Shown: positions 16,281-27,449, counted from the first letter of the stretch. The stretch: 64,000 nucleotides of DNA from an uncultured Pseudomonadales bacterium (GCA_958296405.1 OY282519.1:2588132-2652131); one strand, 5' to 3'. Made by a program: numbers and translations. The notes: a model not told the origin generated them from the sequence alone.

Positions 16281-17590
16281 CGGCCATCGCAGGGGAGGTC
16301 GCGATCGCCCTCGGCGCTGCGTTCATCGTGGTCATGGCGCTGCTCGGCGCGCCGCTGTTCGCCGTCGTGCTGGCGGCGGCGATGCTCGGTTTTCTGGCGG
16401 CGGAGGTGGATCTCGCCGTGGTCGCCATCGAGCTGTATCGCATCACGGACACGCCGCTCTTGGTCGCGCTGCCGTTCTTCACTTTCGCCGGCTACCTCAT
16501 GGCGCAAGCCAACACCTCCGAACGCCTGATGGCTTTGACGCGGGCGCTATTCGGCTGGATGCCGGGGGGGCTCGCCATCGTGGGCTTCGTCGCCTGCGCC
16601 GTCTTCACCGCCCTGACCGGCGCTTCCGGCGTCACCATCGTGGCATTGGGCGCGCTGTTGCTGCCGATGCTGAAGTCCGGCGGCTACACCGAGCGCTTCG
16701 GCTTGGGGCTGGTCACCACGTCGGGCAGCTTAGGTCTGCTCATCGTGCCGTCGGTGCCGCTCATCCTTTATGGCATCGTGGCGCAGCAACTCGACCTTGG
16801 CGTCCACTTCACCATCCAACAGCTCTTCTTGGGCGGCCTCGGCCCGGTGCTCCTGATGATCGCCTTGCTCTCGGGGTGGACGATCTGGCGCCACGGCAAC
16901 GTCGGCAGGCATCCGTTTCAGGCGCGGGCGGTGTGGCACGCGGTGCGCGCGGCCCGTTGGGAACTGCCGCTGCCGGTGTTCGTGCTCGGCGGCATCTATT
17001 CGGGGTTCTTCGCCATCTCGGAGGCGGCGGCCATGACGGCGCTGTACGTCATCGTTGCGGAAGTGTTCTGCTACAAGGAAGTGAAGGTGCGCGAACTGCC
17101 CGGCGTGATGCGCGAATCGATGACGATGGTGGGCAGCATCATCCTCATCTTGGGCGTCGCGCTGGCGTTCACCAACTACCTCATCGACGCCGGCGCCCCG
17201 CAGGCGCTGTTCGAGTTCATGCAGCAGCATGTGACGAGCGCGCTGACGTTCCTGATGTTGTTGAACGTGGTGCTGTTGGTGCTGGGCGCCGTGCTGGACG
17301 TGTTTTCAGCGGTCATCATCATGACGCCGCTGTTGCTGCCGGTGGCGGTGGGGTATGGGATTCACCCGATACATCTTGGCGTCATCTTCCTCGCCAACCT
17401 GCAAATCGGCTACTTCACGCCGCCCATCGGCATGAACCTCTTCATCGCCAGCTACCGCTTCGACCGGCCGGTGCTGGAACTCTACGCCGCATGCCTGCCG
17501 TTCATGGGGGTGCTGCTGGTGGCGCTGTTGGCGATCACCTACATCCCGGCGCTGTCGCTCTGGTTCTTGCCGGATGCCGGCGGCGGTTAG
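16277..17590 (+). CDS. dctM: TRAP transporter large permease (DctM)
   Basis: 437 aa, about 12 membrane helices. The family's LLVALPFFTFAGYLM, TALTGASGVTIVALG, GLVTTSGSLGLLIVPSVPLILYG (in part) and ANLQIGYFTPPIGMNLF are all present. GTG 16277 overlaps the dctQ stop in GTGA; an upstream in-frame extension lies inside dctQ and has no hydrophobic character. Last gene of the TRAP operon, convergent with thiG. Confidence 0.93.
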   Translation: MTAIAGEVAIALGAAFIVVMALLGAPLFAVVLAAAMLGFLAAEVDLAVVAIELYRITDTPLLVALPFFTFAGYLMAQANTSERLMALTRALFGWMPGGLAIVGFVACAVFTALTGASGVTIVALGALLLPMLKSGGYTERFGLGLVTTSGSLGLLIVPSVPLILYGIVAQQLDLGVHFTIQQLFLGGLGPVLLMIALLSGWTIWRHGNVGRHPFQARAVWHAVRAARWELPLPVFVLGGIYSGFFAISEAAAMTALYVIVAEVFCYKEVKVRELPGVMRESMTMVGSIILILGVALAFTNYLIDAGAPQALFEFMQQHVTSALTFLMLLNVVLLVLGAVLDVFSAVIIMTPLLLPVAVGYGIHPIHLGVIFLANLQIGYFTPPIGMNLFIASYRFDRPVLELYAACLPFMGVLLVALLAITYIPALSLWFLPDAGGG

Positions 17591-17611
17591 CTGGGCGCGG
17601 TGAGGAGGGGG

Positions 17612-18430
17612 TCAGCGTTCCGCCTGCCAGAACGGTTGCCCCACCACCGGGGTTGAGGGCTGCGCCGTTTCGCTGATGGCCATGGGCCCTGCCTCGAAAG
17701 CGAGCCGGCCAGCCGCCACGGCTTGGCGGAACCCGGCGGCCATGCGTGGCGGATCGTCCGCTCGCGCCACCGCGGTGTTGAGGAGCACCGCGTCGAAGCC
17801 GAGTTCCATGACTTGGGCGGCATGGGAGGGCAGGCCGAGGCCGGCATCCACCACCAGCACGGCATCGGGCAGCCGCGCGCGCAAGGTCGCCAGCGCATAG
17901 GGGTCTGTGAGGCCCTTGCCGGTGCCGATGGGGGCGCCCCAAGGCATCACGGCCACGCACCCCAAGTCCCGCAGGCGCGAGCAGAGCACCAAGTCGTCGG
18001 TGGCGTAGGCGAACACCTTGAAGCCCATCCCCGTGAGTTGCCGCGCTGCCTCCAGCAGCTCGAAGGGGTCTGGCTGCAGGTTGTAGTCGTCGCCGGTCAC
18101 TTCCAGTTTCAGCCAATCGGTGGCGAAGATCTCGCGGCTCATCTGGGCGAGGGTGACGGCTTCCTGCGCCGTGTGGCAGCCGGCCGTGTTGGGCAGGATG
18201 CGGCAGCCAAGCTGCGCGATGTGATCCCAGATGGCGCCGCCGCCGAGTTGGCCAGGGGCTTGGCGCCGCAGCGCCACGGTGAGCACTTCGGTGCCGGACG
18301 CCGCCACTGCCGCCGCCATCACTGCCGGCGATGGATAGCGGGCGGTGCCCAGCAACAGCCGGCTGCGAAACGTCTCCCCAGCCACTTGCCAAGGGGCCGG
18401 CTCGGTGTTGAGGGCAGCGTCTCGTTCCAT
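17612..18430 (-). CDS. thiG: Thiazole synthase
   Basis: Makes the thiazole phosphate ring of thiamine from DXP, dehydroglycine and ThiS thiocarboxylate. 272 aa, a (beta/alpha)8 barrel. It has FRSRLLLGTARYPS at the start, the Schiff-base lysine in DWLKLEVTGD, and the phosphate-binding GAPIGTGKGL and VVDAGLGLPSHAA. ATG 18430 follows thiS by 3 nt. Last gene of thiC-thiO-thiS-thiG. Confidence 0.96.
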   Translation of the reverse strand: MERDAALNTEPAPWQVAGETFRSRLLLGTARYPSPAVMAAAVAASGTEVLTVALRRQAPGQLGGGAIWDHIAQLGCRILPNTAGCHTAQEAVTLAQMSREIFATDWLKLEVTGDDYNLQPDPFELLEAARQLTGMGFKVFAYATDDLVLCSRLRDLGCVAVMPWGAPIGTGKGLTDPYALATLRARLPDAVLVVDAGLGLPSHAAQVMELGFDAVLLNTAVARADDPPRMAAGFRQAVAAGRLAFEAGPMAISETAQPSTPVVGQPFWQAER

Positions 18431-18433
18431 CGT

Positions 18434-18631
18434 TCAGCCGCCTTCGATGGGGGTGAGGACGTCCAGCCGATCTTGCGCCTGAAGCCGGAAGGATTGCCAC
18501 TCGGCCTTGGCCACGAACGCCTCGTTGACGGCGATGGCCACTTGGCGCTCGGCGAAGCCCAATGCGGCCACCGCGTCCGCCAACAGGTCCACGTCCAGGC
18601 TCACTGGCTCGCCGTTGACGAGAATCTCCAC
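18434..18631 (-). CDS. thiS: Sulfur carrier protein ThiS
   Basis: 65-aa beta-grasp protein that starts MEILVNGEP and ends in the required Gly-Gly (TPIEGG), which is adenylated and thiocarboxylated as sulfur donor for ThiG. It lies 3 nt from both thiO and thiG. No thiF is visible in the window, so the activating enzyme must be elsewhere or replaced by MoeB. Confidence 0.95.
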   Translation of the reverse strand: MEILVNGEPVSLDVDLLADAVAALGFAERQVAIAVNEAFVAKAEWQSFRLQAQDRLDVLTPIEGG

Positions 18632-18634
18632 GGC

Positions 18635-19678
18635 CTACGCTTCCGCCGGTGCCGTCGCGCCGCGTGGCGCCGGCTTGGAAGCGGCGCGTGGGAGCGGCCG
18701 CGCGCCCTGTTCCCGCCCATCAATCGCCGTCAGCGCTTCGGCCAGCACGGCGGGCGCCACGAGGAAGCCATGCCGGTACAGCCCATTCACGCACAGGGCG
18801 CCGTCGCGCCACTCGACGCGGGGCAGGTTGTCTGGGTAGGCGGCTCGCAAGCCGGCCGAGAGTTCGAGCACCTCGGCCTCCGCGAAGCCGGGATGCAGGG
18901 CAAACGCCGCGGACAAGAGCTCCAAAGCGCTGCGCACGGTGACGGCGCCGGTCGCGTCGCTCTCGATTTGCGTTGCGCCCACCACATAGCGCCGCCCAGG
19001 ACGGGGTGCGACGTAAAGCTGGTAGCGCGGATGCATGAGGCGAACTGGATGCGATAGCTGCACCTCCGGCGCTGCCAATCGAATGACCTCGCCGCGCACG
19101 CCACGCAGGTCCGGCAGCCCGGCGCCGGCGCCGCGGCAATCGATCACCAAGTTGGCGTGGAGGTTCGCCGGCGTCACCGGCACCCCGTAGCGAATCTCCC
19201 CGCAGCGCGTGGCCAACGCCGAGAGCAGCGCCCGGTTGTCGAGCCAGCCCTCGTTGGGCAGATGCAGGCCGCGTTCGAAGCGCCCGGCGAGCGCGGGTTC
19301 CAACGCCGCGATGCCGTGGGCGTCCAATGGCCGTGCTTCCTCGACGCGCCGCGGGCCAAGGGAGCGCAGGAACTTGTCGAGCAGCGGCGCGTCTTGGCCA
19401 TGCGCCACCAGCACCGAACCGTCCATGCCGTAAGGCACGCCCAAGGCATCAAGCATGGGCGGCCAGAGCGCCAAGCTGCGCTTGCCCATGTGAAAGATCG
19501 CGGCGTCCGCGTCTGGCGCTTCGCTCGCCGGCGCCAACATGGCCGCGGCGGCATGGGCCGCGCTTGTCGGTGCGTCGCGGGGGGATTGCTCCCAGAGCGT
19601 GACGTCAGCGCCACGCTCGGCCAGCCGCCAGCCGATGAGCCGGCCAAAGAGGCCGGCCCCGGCGATGGCTACGCGCAT
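18635..19678 (-). CDS. thiO: Glycine oxidase ThiO (FAD-dependent)
   Basis: 347-aa D-amino-acid-oxidase-family flavoprotein. The dinucleotide fold is at the N-terminus (MRVAIAGAGLFGRL). The C-terminal region has RPGRRYVVGATQIESD and the family's LPRVEW and NGLYRHGFLVAPA. It oxidises glycine to dehydroglycine, the aerobic alternative to ThiH. Its place between thiC and thiS supports the role. Confidence 0.94.
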   Translation of the reverse strand: MRVAIAGAGLFGRLIGWRLAERGADVTLWEQSPRDAPTSAAHAAAAMLAPASEAPDADAAIFHMGKRSLALWPPMLDALGVPYGMDGSVLVAHGQDAPLLDKFLRSLGPRRVEEARPLDAHGIAALEPALAGRFERGLHLPNEGWLDNRALLSALATRCGEIRYGVPVTPANLHANLVIDCRGAGAGLPDLRGVRGEVIRLAAPEVQLSHPVRLMHPRYQLYVAPRPGRRYVVGATQIESDATGAVTVRSALELLSAAFALHPGFAEAEVLELSAGLRAAYPDNLPRVEWRDGALCVNGLYRHGFLVAPAVLAEALTAIDGREQGARPLPRAASKPAPRGATAPAEA

Positions 19679-19702
19679 GGCTTGCCTCGCTTGCGCCGCC
19701 CG

Positions 19703-21838
<2,136 letters not shown>

Positions 21839-21897
21839 TCAGGACACATGCGCGATGTTCTGGCAACTCGGGTTGGCCGGTTGGGTTGTCCGTCCCT

Positions 21898-22022
21898 TCA
21901 GCGGACCAGCCGCTCCAGCAAGAGGCTGGACAGGTCCCGGCGAGCATCTCGGCGATGAACCCGATGAGCCCTTCGAGGTCGAGTCTTGCGGCATCCGTCC
22001 ACAAGATTTGGAAATCAGCCAT
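21898..22022 (-). pseudogene. ParE/RelE-type toxin remnant (frameshifted, truncated)
   Basis: From ATG 22022 the frame reads MADFQILWTDAARLDLEGL then IGFIAE, a typical ParE start. It then loses the family pattern. Shifting one base after IAE gives DARRDLSSLLLERLVR and a stop at 21900-21898, which restores the ParE helix pattern but ends after about 45 residues instead of about 95. The start overlaps the antitoxin stop by 8 nt, as in intact toxin-antitoxin operons. Probably an inactive toxin. Confidence 0.6.
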
Positions 22023-22320
22023 CCGTTGTGGCTGCCAAGCGCACCTTGAGATCTGCGAACACCTGCTCCTGGGTGGTGGTCCGCCTTGCCGGGATGTCGG
22101 CCTCGCCCTGCACCATGAGCTTCAGCATGAGCAGCGCTTCCTGAAGGCGTTGGTGTGCTTGAAAGTCCTGGATGATGGCGCTGGCGGCGCCGCGCTGAGT
22201 CAGTACGATTGCGCGCTCGGCGGTCTTCATTTCGGAAAGCATTTGTGCCGCCTTGGCCTTGAGTTTGGCAGCCCGGCCATGACTCTCTCGCGACGACGCG
22301 TCGATGATCTTGTTGGTCAT
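22015..22320 (-). CDS. Phd/YefM-family antitoxin
   Basis: 101 aa. It has the family's core pattern: a strand RAIVLTQRGAASAIIQDFQAH, then RLQEALLMLKLMVQGEADI and the charged tail QEQVFADLKVRL. It binds and neutralises a ParE/RelE toxin and represses its own operon in known systems. Its ATG overlaps the methyltransferase stop (ATGA, 22320-22317), and its stop overlaps the broken toxin's ATG. It is therefore an intact antitoxin downstream of a modification gene, with a dead partner. Confidence 0.78.
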   Translation of the reverse strand: MTNKIIDASSRESHGRAAKLKAKAAQMLSEMKTAERAIVLTQRGAASAIIQDFQAHQRLQEALLMLKLMVQGEADIPARRTTTQEQVFADLKVRLAATTDG

Positions 22321-23750
22321 TTGGCCATCCAACCTTCCCTCTTGTTCAGCCGCCGGAGGCCGCTCAGGGTGTAGATGTTGCTTTTGGCCCGGTTGCATGG
22401 CGAGCAGAGGAGTATCCTGTTGGTGACGTGGTTGATTCCCCCGTCCGCCCTCGGGACGTTGTGGTCGAGTTCGAGATATCTCGGATCGTCGAACGTCCGG
22501 TCGCAACCCATGCATCGCGAGCCGTTCTGCTCAACTAGATGTTCGTACATTTCCCTGCGGCTCCATTTCGGCCCTTCCGGTTCCTTCACCCGTTCCCTGA
22601 CGCGGAGGAACGGTGCCGCCGTCTCTCCGTCGTCGGTGCGTTCTGGCGGTTCCTTGGAATAGTGGATGTCGCCGAAGAACGGAATGGCCTCGCCTATGCT
22701 TCCGTCCGGCATGGCGAGTCCCTCCTTCGACAGACGACGGATGACCGTCTCGTGGGCCTTGTCCCAGATGTCGATGCCCACCCACTGCCTGTTCAACCGT
22801 TCGGCGGCCACGGATGTAGTGGCGCAGCCGGCGAAGGGATCGAGGACGATGTCGCCTTCGTTGGAGGAAGCCTTGACGATGCGTTCGTAGAGGGCTAGCG
22901 GTTTCTGCGTGGGGTAGCCAAGACGCTCCCCGCTGGTCCGCCCTACCATGTCGATTTGCCAGTAGTCCTTCATCCCGACAAGGGTATGCCATCCGATTTC
23001 ATCTTGATGTTCGGCGACGCCTTTGAACCGGTACGGTTTTAGTCCCCGGTTGTACGACTTTTCCTGCTGTGAATTGAAAACGTAATCCTTGGTTTTCGAG
23101 TACCACAAGATGATGTCGTGTTTCTTGCCGAAATGCCTCTTTGGACTGGCTCCGCCGGATTTATAGCACCAGATTATCTCGTTGCGGAAGTTCCGCCACC
23201 CGAACACCGCGTCCATCACCGCCTTGAGATAGTGCGAAGCGGTCGGATCGCAGTGAAGGTAGATTGATCCCGTGGACTTCAGCACTCTCCGCATGGCCAG
23301 CAGACGGACAGCCATGAAGCACAGGAAAGCGCCCATGCCGTCGCTGTGCGCAAGTCTCGCCGACTCGACGACTTCCATCAGCTTCGGATGGTCGTCCCTG
23401 ATCTGGTCGATCCAGTCCTCGTGGACGTCCTTCTCCCACGACCATCTGTCCTGGAACTTCGCGCCGGCCGCCAAGCTGTCCGGCGTGGCGTGGAAGTCGC
23501 GTCCCTTGTTGAACGGCGGATCGGTGGCTATCAAATCCACCGACTCCGAATTCATGGCGCGAAGGAAGCCGAGATTGTCCCCGTGGAACAGTGTCCGGTT
23601 CTTCCAGTTGGGACCGCTCACGACACCTCCACTGGCCTGTTTGGATTTGCCGTTGTCCGCGATCAGGTTATTCCACGGCAAACGCGCCCCGTCCATCCAC
23701 TTCATCGGAGCTTCGAAAACGGTTCGAGTCCGAGTCCGATAATACGACAT
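22317..23750 (-). CDS. DNA methyltransferase fused to an HNH nuclease domain
   Basis: 477 aa. Residues about 50-345 are a beta-class N6-adenine/N4-cytosine methyltransferase: motif IV DPPF at 77-80 precedes the AdoMet motif I DPFAGCATT at 304-312, and the target region lies between. Residues about 395-465 form an HNH/McrA-like zinc nuclease: C413xxC416, ELDH (H430), N444 and C449xxC452. Modification and a potential cutting activity are thus in one chain. ATG 23750 (MSYYRTRTRT) was chosen because the domain starts soon after; a later ATG at MKWMDG is possible. It overlaps the antitoxin and interrupts the thi cluster. Composition differs from the thi genes, which supports transfer. The target site is unknown. 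Confidence 0.9.
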   Translation of the reverse strand: MSYYRTRTRTVFEAPMKWMDGARLPWNNLIADNGKSKQASGGVVSGPNWKNRTLFHGDNLGFLRAMNSESVDLIATDPPFNKGRDFHATPDSLAAGAKFQDRWSWEKDVHEDWIDQIRDDHPKLMEVVESARLAHSDGMGAFLCFMAVRLLAMRRVLKSTGSIYLHCDPTASHYLKAVMDAVFGWRNFRNEIIWCYKSGGASPKRHFGKKHDIILWYSKTKDYVFNSQQEKSYNRGLKPYRFKGVAEHQDEIGWHTLVGMKDYWQIDMVGRTSGERLGYPTQKPLALYERIVKASSNEGDIVLDPFAGCATTSVAAERLNRQWVGIDIWDKAHETVIRRLSKEGLAMPDGSIGEAIPFFGDIHYSKEPPERTDDGETAAPFLRVRERVKEPEGPKWSRREMYEHLVEQNGSRCMGCDRTFDDPRYLELDHNVPRADGGINHVTNRILLCSPCNRAKSNIYTLSGLRRLNKREGWMAK

Positions 23751-23883
23751 CGGGCGAGCCGCCGCGTGTTTTCCGGCGACCGCGGTCAGTGCCGACGGCG
23801 CGTTCCCGAAAGGCGCTGAAGGACGCCGCCGTCGAGCATTACCGTGATCCGCAGCTGTGGACGAACTCGTGCTCGAGAATTGC

Positions 23884-24555
23884 TCAAGCGGTCGCGGGCG
23901 CATCGGGCTGGTGCCTCTCGCCGGCGGCCAAGGCTTCGAGATAGTACCGTGCCGCGGCGGCTGGGTCGTCTGCGCCGAACACCCCCGAAACGACGGCCAC
24001 GCCATATGCGCCATGATCGAGGCAAGCCGGCGTTCGTTCCACCGTCACGCCGCCGAGCGCGTACACGGGCAGCGGCGTCGCTGCGGCGATGGCCCGCAGC
24101 GCTTCGAGACCGGCCACGTTGCCGCGTTTCCAACTCGGCTGAAACACTGGCGCGAAGAGCACAGCGTCGGCGCCGGCCCGTTCGGCGCGGCGCACCGCCG
24201 CTATGGAATGCGCAGCCGCGCTCATGAAGGCTAGGCGAGGATAGGGCAGCGGCGCTGGCGGGATTTGGGATTCGGGCCAGTGGGCGCCCTGGTAGCCGAG
24301 TTGCGCCGCAAGCGGTGCCGGCGCGTTCAACACGGCAAGGGGCACATCTCCCATCGCCGCTCGCGCCCTCGCGGCCGCGGCTTCCAACGCGCTGCCCGAT
24401 AGCTGCCGCGCCCGCGCTTGAATGGCGATCGGTGCCGGCAGTTCGCCATGTGCCGCTGCTTGGCCCAAGCGTTGAAGCCATGTGAGCCACGTGGCTTCGT
24501 TCCCGGCGTACTCCAAGTCCGCGATGGCATAGAGGCGCGGCGGAGGCTGGCTCAT
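23884..24555 (-). CDS. ThiE-superfamily protein (TenI-like)
   Basis: 223 aa, a second thiamine-phosphate-synthase-like TIM barrel. The C-terminal half is typical (AHSIAAVRRAERAGADAVLF in part, APVFQPSWKRGN, GLEALRAI, YALGGVT). The N-terminal half has LYAIADLEYAG but lacks the QLREK pyrophosphate region of true ThiE. Such proteins include TenI, the thiazole tautomerase, which makes the right isomer for ThiE, so that role is inferred. ATGA overlap with thiE at 24555-24552. The end of the C-terminus borders the methyltransferase insert. Confidence 0.82.
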   Translation of the reverse strand: MSQPPPRLYAIADLEYAGNEATWLTWLQRLGQAAAHGELPAPIAIQARARQLSGSALEAAAARARAAMGDVPLAVLNAPAPLAAQLGYQGAHWPESQIPPAPLPYPRLAFMSAAAHSIAAVRRAERAGADAVLFAPVFQPSWKRGNVAGLEALRAIAAATPLPVYALGGVTVERTPACLDHGAYGVAVVSGVFGADDPAAAARYYLEALAAGERHQPDAPATA

Positions 24556-25193
24556 GGAGTGTGGGCGAGGGCGGCTTTGATGGCGTCCATGCAAGCGCGG
24601 GTGGCGGCGATGGGATCCGCCGCGGCCGCCACCTCGGAGAGCACCGCCACGCCGTGCGCGCCGGCGTCGATGACCTCGCGGATGTCTTGGGCGCGGATGC
24701 CGCCGATGGCCACCACCGGCTTCGGGCAGTCCCGGGCGATGCGCGCCAGCGTGTCGAGGCCCATGCGCGGCGCCGGGCGCGCCTTGGAGGTGGTGCCATA
24801 GATGGGCCCCACGCCCAAGTAGTCCACTGCCGTGCCCCAGACGCGGGCGGCTTCGGCGTAGGAGTTGGCGGTGCCGCCAAGCAGCGCCCGCGGGCCGAGG
24901 ATGCGCTGCGCCGTTGAGGCGTCCAAGTCGTCCCGGCCGATGTGGGCGCCGGCGCCCACCGCAAAGGCGACGTCCACGCGGTCGTTGATGATGGCGACGG
25001 CGCCGGCGTCCGTGCAGGCCGCTGCGATGGACGTGGCGGCCTCCGTGAGGGCGCGCGTCGTCCATAGGCGCTTTTCGCGCAATTGCACGCAATCTGCGCC
25101 GCCCGCCAATGCCAGCTGGGCGAGCTCAAGATGGCTGCGGCGCCGCGGCGGCGCCGCGGCGGTGATGACATGCAGGCGCGGGATGCTTTTCAC
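24552..25193 (-). CDS. thiE: Thiamine-phosphate synthase
   Basis: Joins HMP-PP and thiazole phosphate. 213 aa, normal length. It has VQLREKRLWTTR (pyrophosphate grip), INDRVDVAFAVGAGAHIG (Mg and HMP site), the flexible loop GPIYGTTSKARP and the C-terminal AIGGIRAQDI. GTG 25193 overlaps the thiD stop in GTGA; the longer open frame is inside thiD. It overlaps the next gene in ATGA. Confidence 0.94.
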   Translation of the reverse strand: MKSIPRLHVITAAAPPRRRSHLELAQLALAGGADCVQLREKRLWTTRALTEAATSIAAACTDAGAVAIINDRVDVAFAVGAGAHIGRDDLDASTAQRILGPRALLGGTANSYAEAARVWGTAVDYLGVGPIYGTTSKARPAPRMGLDTLARIARDCPKPVVAIGGIRAQDIREVIDAGAHGVAVLSEVAAAADPIAATRACMDAIKAALAHTP

Positions 25194-25987
25194 TGGCCTT
25201 GGCGCCAAGCGTGGAAGTGGTCCAGCGGGCCGATGACGCCGCCGATGCGCCGGATGCTGCCGATTGCTCCGGCCACATGCGTTTTGGCGGCGCGGACAGC
25301 TTCGGCCAGTGTGGCGCCGTTGCCGAGGCGCGTCGCGATGGCCGCGGCGAAGGCGCAGCCCGTGCCGCGCGCGTTGTTGGCGTTGGCAAGGAACTCGCCC
25401 TCGATGGTTTCCTCGCCGTCCGGCGTCATCAAGAGGTCTGTGCCGGCGCCCACTTCGAGGTGGCCACCCTTCACCAGCACGGCACGACAACCTAGGTCGA
25501 GCAGCCGCCGCCCCGCGGCGCGCGCGTCGTCGAGCGTGCGCACGGGCAGCCCGGTGAGCGTGGCCGCTTCCACGGCGTTTGGGGTGACCACGTTGGCCAT
25601 CGGCAGCAGCCGCCGCTTCAGCACGGGGATGGCGTCCGCTGCCAACAACGGCAGGCCGGAGCTGGCGGCAAGCACGGGATCCAACACAAGGTGCCGTGGC
25701 CGCCATCGGCGCAACGCTTGGGCAACGGCTTCCACCACCGCAGCGTTGGCCAACATGCCGGTCTTCACCGCGGCCACGTCAAAGCCTTCGAGCGCGGCGT
25801 CGAGTTGGCTCGCCACGATGTGCGCCGGCAGCGCCATGGACGCGCGCGCCTCGTGGGCGGTTTGCACGGTCACCGCTGTCACTGCGGTCACGGCATAGGC
25901 GCCTTGGGCCGCAATGGCCTTGACGTCCGCTTGGATGCCGGATGCGGCGCTGCTGTCGGCGCCGCCGATGGAGAGAATCGCCTTCAT
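25190..25987 (-). CDS. thiD: Hydroxymethylpyrimidine (phosphate) kinase
   Basis: Phosphorylates HMP and HMP-P to HMP-PP for ThiE. 265-aa ribokinase fold: GGADSSAASGIQAD at the start, AVKTGML, VLDPVLAASSG, the NVVTPNAVEA loop, and the anion hole/catalytic base GTGCAFAAAIA. First of the overlapping thiD-thiE-tenI-like set. Only 40 bp separate it from the gltA stop, so it may be read from gltA; there is no second riboswitch. Confidence 0.96.
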   Translation of the reverse strand: MKAILSIGGADSSAASGIQADVKAIAAQGAYAVTAVTAVTVQTAHEARASMALPAHIVASQLDAALEGFDVAAVKTGMLANAAVVEAVAQALRRWRPRHLVLDPVLAASSGLPLLAADAIPVLKRRLLPMANVVTPNAVEAATLTGLPVRTLDDARAAGRRLLDLGCRAVLVKGGHLEVGAGTDLLMTPDGEETIEGEFLANANNARGTGCAFAAAIATRLGNGATLAEAVRAAKTHVAGAIGSIRRIGGVIGPLDHFHAWRQGQ

Positions 25988-26027
25988 GGCCGGGCGGCCA
26001 CTCGGCGGCCGCGTCGATGCGCTTGGG

Positions 26028-27317
26028 TCAGGCGCGCTCCGCGGACGGGACGTATTCGCGCCGCCCCACGCCCGTGTAGAGCTGGCGTGGCCGGCCGATC
26101 TTGTAGGGGGCGCTGACCATCTCCATCCAGTGCGCGATCCAGCCCGGCGTGCGGCCGGTGGCGAAGATGGCGGTGTACATGGAAACGGGCAGGCCGATGG
26201 CTTTCAAGATGATGCCGGAGTAGAAATCCACGTTCGGGTACAGCCGCTTCTCAACGAAGTACTCGTCCTCCAACGCGATCTGCTCCAGGCGTTGCGCCAT
26301 CTTGAGGGTTGGGTCGTGGTCTACCCCCAACTCGGCGAGCACTTCGTGGCAGGTCTCCTGCATCACCTTGGCGCGCGGGTCGTAGCTTTTGTACACGCGG
26401 TGCCCGAAGCCCATGATGCGGAACGGGTCGTCGCGGTCTTTGGCGCGGGCGATGTAAGGGTCGATGTTCTCCGGCGAACCGATCTCCGCGAGCATGTTCA
26501 GCACCGCTTCGTTGGCGCCCCCGTGCGACGGCCCCCACAGCGCCGCCATGCCGGCGGCGATGCAAGCGTAGGGATTGGCGCCGGTGGAACCGGCTAGGCG
26601 CACCGTGGAGGTGGAGGCGTTTTGCTCGTGGTCTGCATGCAGGAGGAAGATGCGGTCGAAGGCGCGGGCGAGCACCGGGTTCACGGCGTAGTCCTTGCCC
26701 GGCGACGCGAACATCATGTGCAGGAAGTTGCCGGCGTAGTCCAAGTCTTCCCGGGGCGGCACGAACGGCTCGCCGCGCGAGTGGCGGAAGCACATGGCGG
26801 CCAGCGTCGGCACCTTGGCGATGAGGCGTTTGGCGGTGGCGAGGCGGCAATCCGCATCGTCGCTGTCCATGCTGTCGTGATAGAGGCTCGCGAGGGCCGC
26901 CGTCGCGCTGCACAGCATGGACATGGGGTGGGCATCTTCCTGAAACCCAGCGAAGAGGCCCTCAATGCGGCCGTCCACGGCGCTTTCGCTGCGAATCGCG
27001 TCCGCGAAGGCGCGCTTGTCGCTCGCCGCGGGCAGTTCGCCGTTCAGGAGCAGTTGGCAGAGCTCAAGATAGTCTGACTGTTGTGCGAGTTGTTCGATGG
27101 GATAGCCGCGGTGCAGCAGCACGCCGGCGTCGCCATCGATGTAGGTGATGGCCGAAGCGCACGCCGCGGTGGAGACGAAACCAGGGTCGTAAGTGAAGTA
27201 GCCGAGCCGCGTCAGTGCGCCGACGTCAATGACGGCGGGGCCCACGCTCGCGGGATAAATCGGCAGCTCGATCGGCTCGGCTGAATCGATGGCCAAGCTC
27301 GCGGAACGCTCACCCAT
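26028..27317 (-). CDS. gltA: Citrate synthase
   Basis: 429-aa type II (hexameric, proteobacterial) citrate synthase, condensing acetyl-CoA and oxaloacetate. Active-site segments: [22 protein letters not shown] (catalytic His), [16 protein letters not shown] and the DFYSGII Asp. ATG 27317 (MGERSAS) has GGGGGAA about ten bases upstream. It is divergent from the sdh-suc operon, as in E. coli. Confidence 0.97.
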   Translation of the reverse strand: MGERSASLAIDSAEPIELPIYPASVGPAVIDVGALTRLGYFTYDPGFVSTAACASAITYIDGDAGVLLHRGYPIEQLAQQSDYLELCQLLLNGELPAASDKRAFADAIRSESAVDGRIEGLFAGFQEDAHPMSMLCSATAALASLYHDSMDSDDADCRLATAKRLIAKVPTLAAMCFRHSRGEPFVPPREDLDYAGNFLHMMFASPGKDYAVNPVLARAFDRIFLLHADHEQNASTSTVRLAGSTGANPYACIAAGMAALWGPSHGGANEAVLNMLAEIGSPENIDPYIARAKDRDDPFRIMGFGHRVYKSYDPRAKVMQETCHEVLAELGVDHDPTLKMAQRLEQIALEDEYFVEKRLYPNVDFYSGIILKAIGLPVSMYTAIFATGRTPGWIAHWMEMVSAPYKIGRPRQLYTGVGRREYVPSAERA

Positions 27318-27359
27318 GCTGGCGGTTTCCCCCAGAATCCTTGCCCCTCCCAGCGCGGC

Positions 27360-27389
27360 ATTGTCCCCAAGCGGCCGCGCCCTTGTCAA
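27360..27389 (-). promoter_or_regulatory. gltA promoter
   Basis: Minus strand TTGACA (27389-27384, perfect), 18-bp spacer, GACAAT (27365-27360). The leader to the gltA ATG is about 35 nt. Confidence 0.5.
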
Positions 27390-27419
27390 ACTGTGGATGA
27401 ATCGGCATCCCTGCCCGCG

Positions 27420-27449
27420 TTGTCAGGGCGCCCGTGGATGCACTAACAT
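27420..27449 (+). promoter_or_regulatory. sdhC promoter
   Basis: TTGTCA (27420-27425), 18-bp spacer, TAACAT (27444-27449), diverging from the gltA promoter 30 bp away. It gives a leader of about 29 nt. Confidence 0.45.

Noticed and set aside
23751-23883. Plus-strand fragment reading EHYRDPQLW between the methyltransferase and the tenI-like gene
   Set aside because: Peptide looks plausible but is short, has no start and no family that I can name; may be a remnant of the insert.
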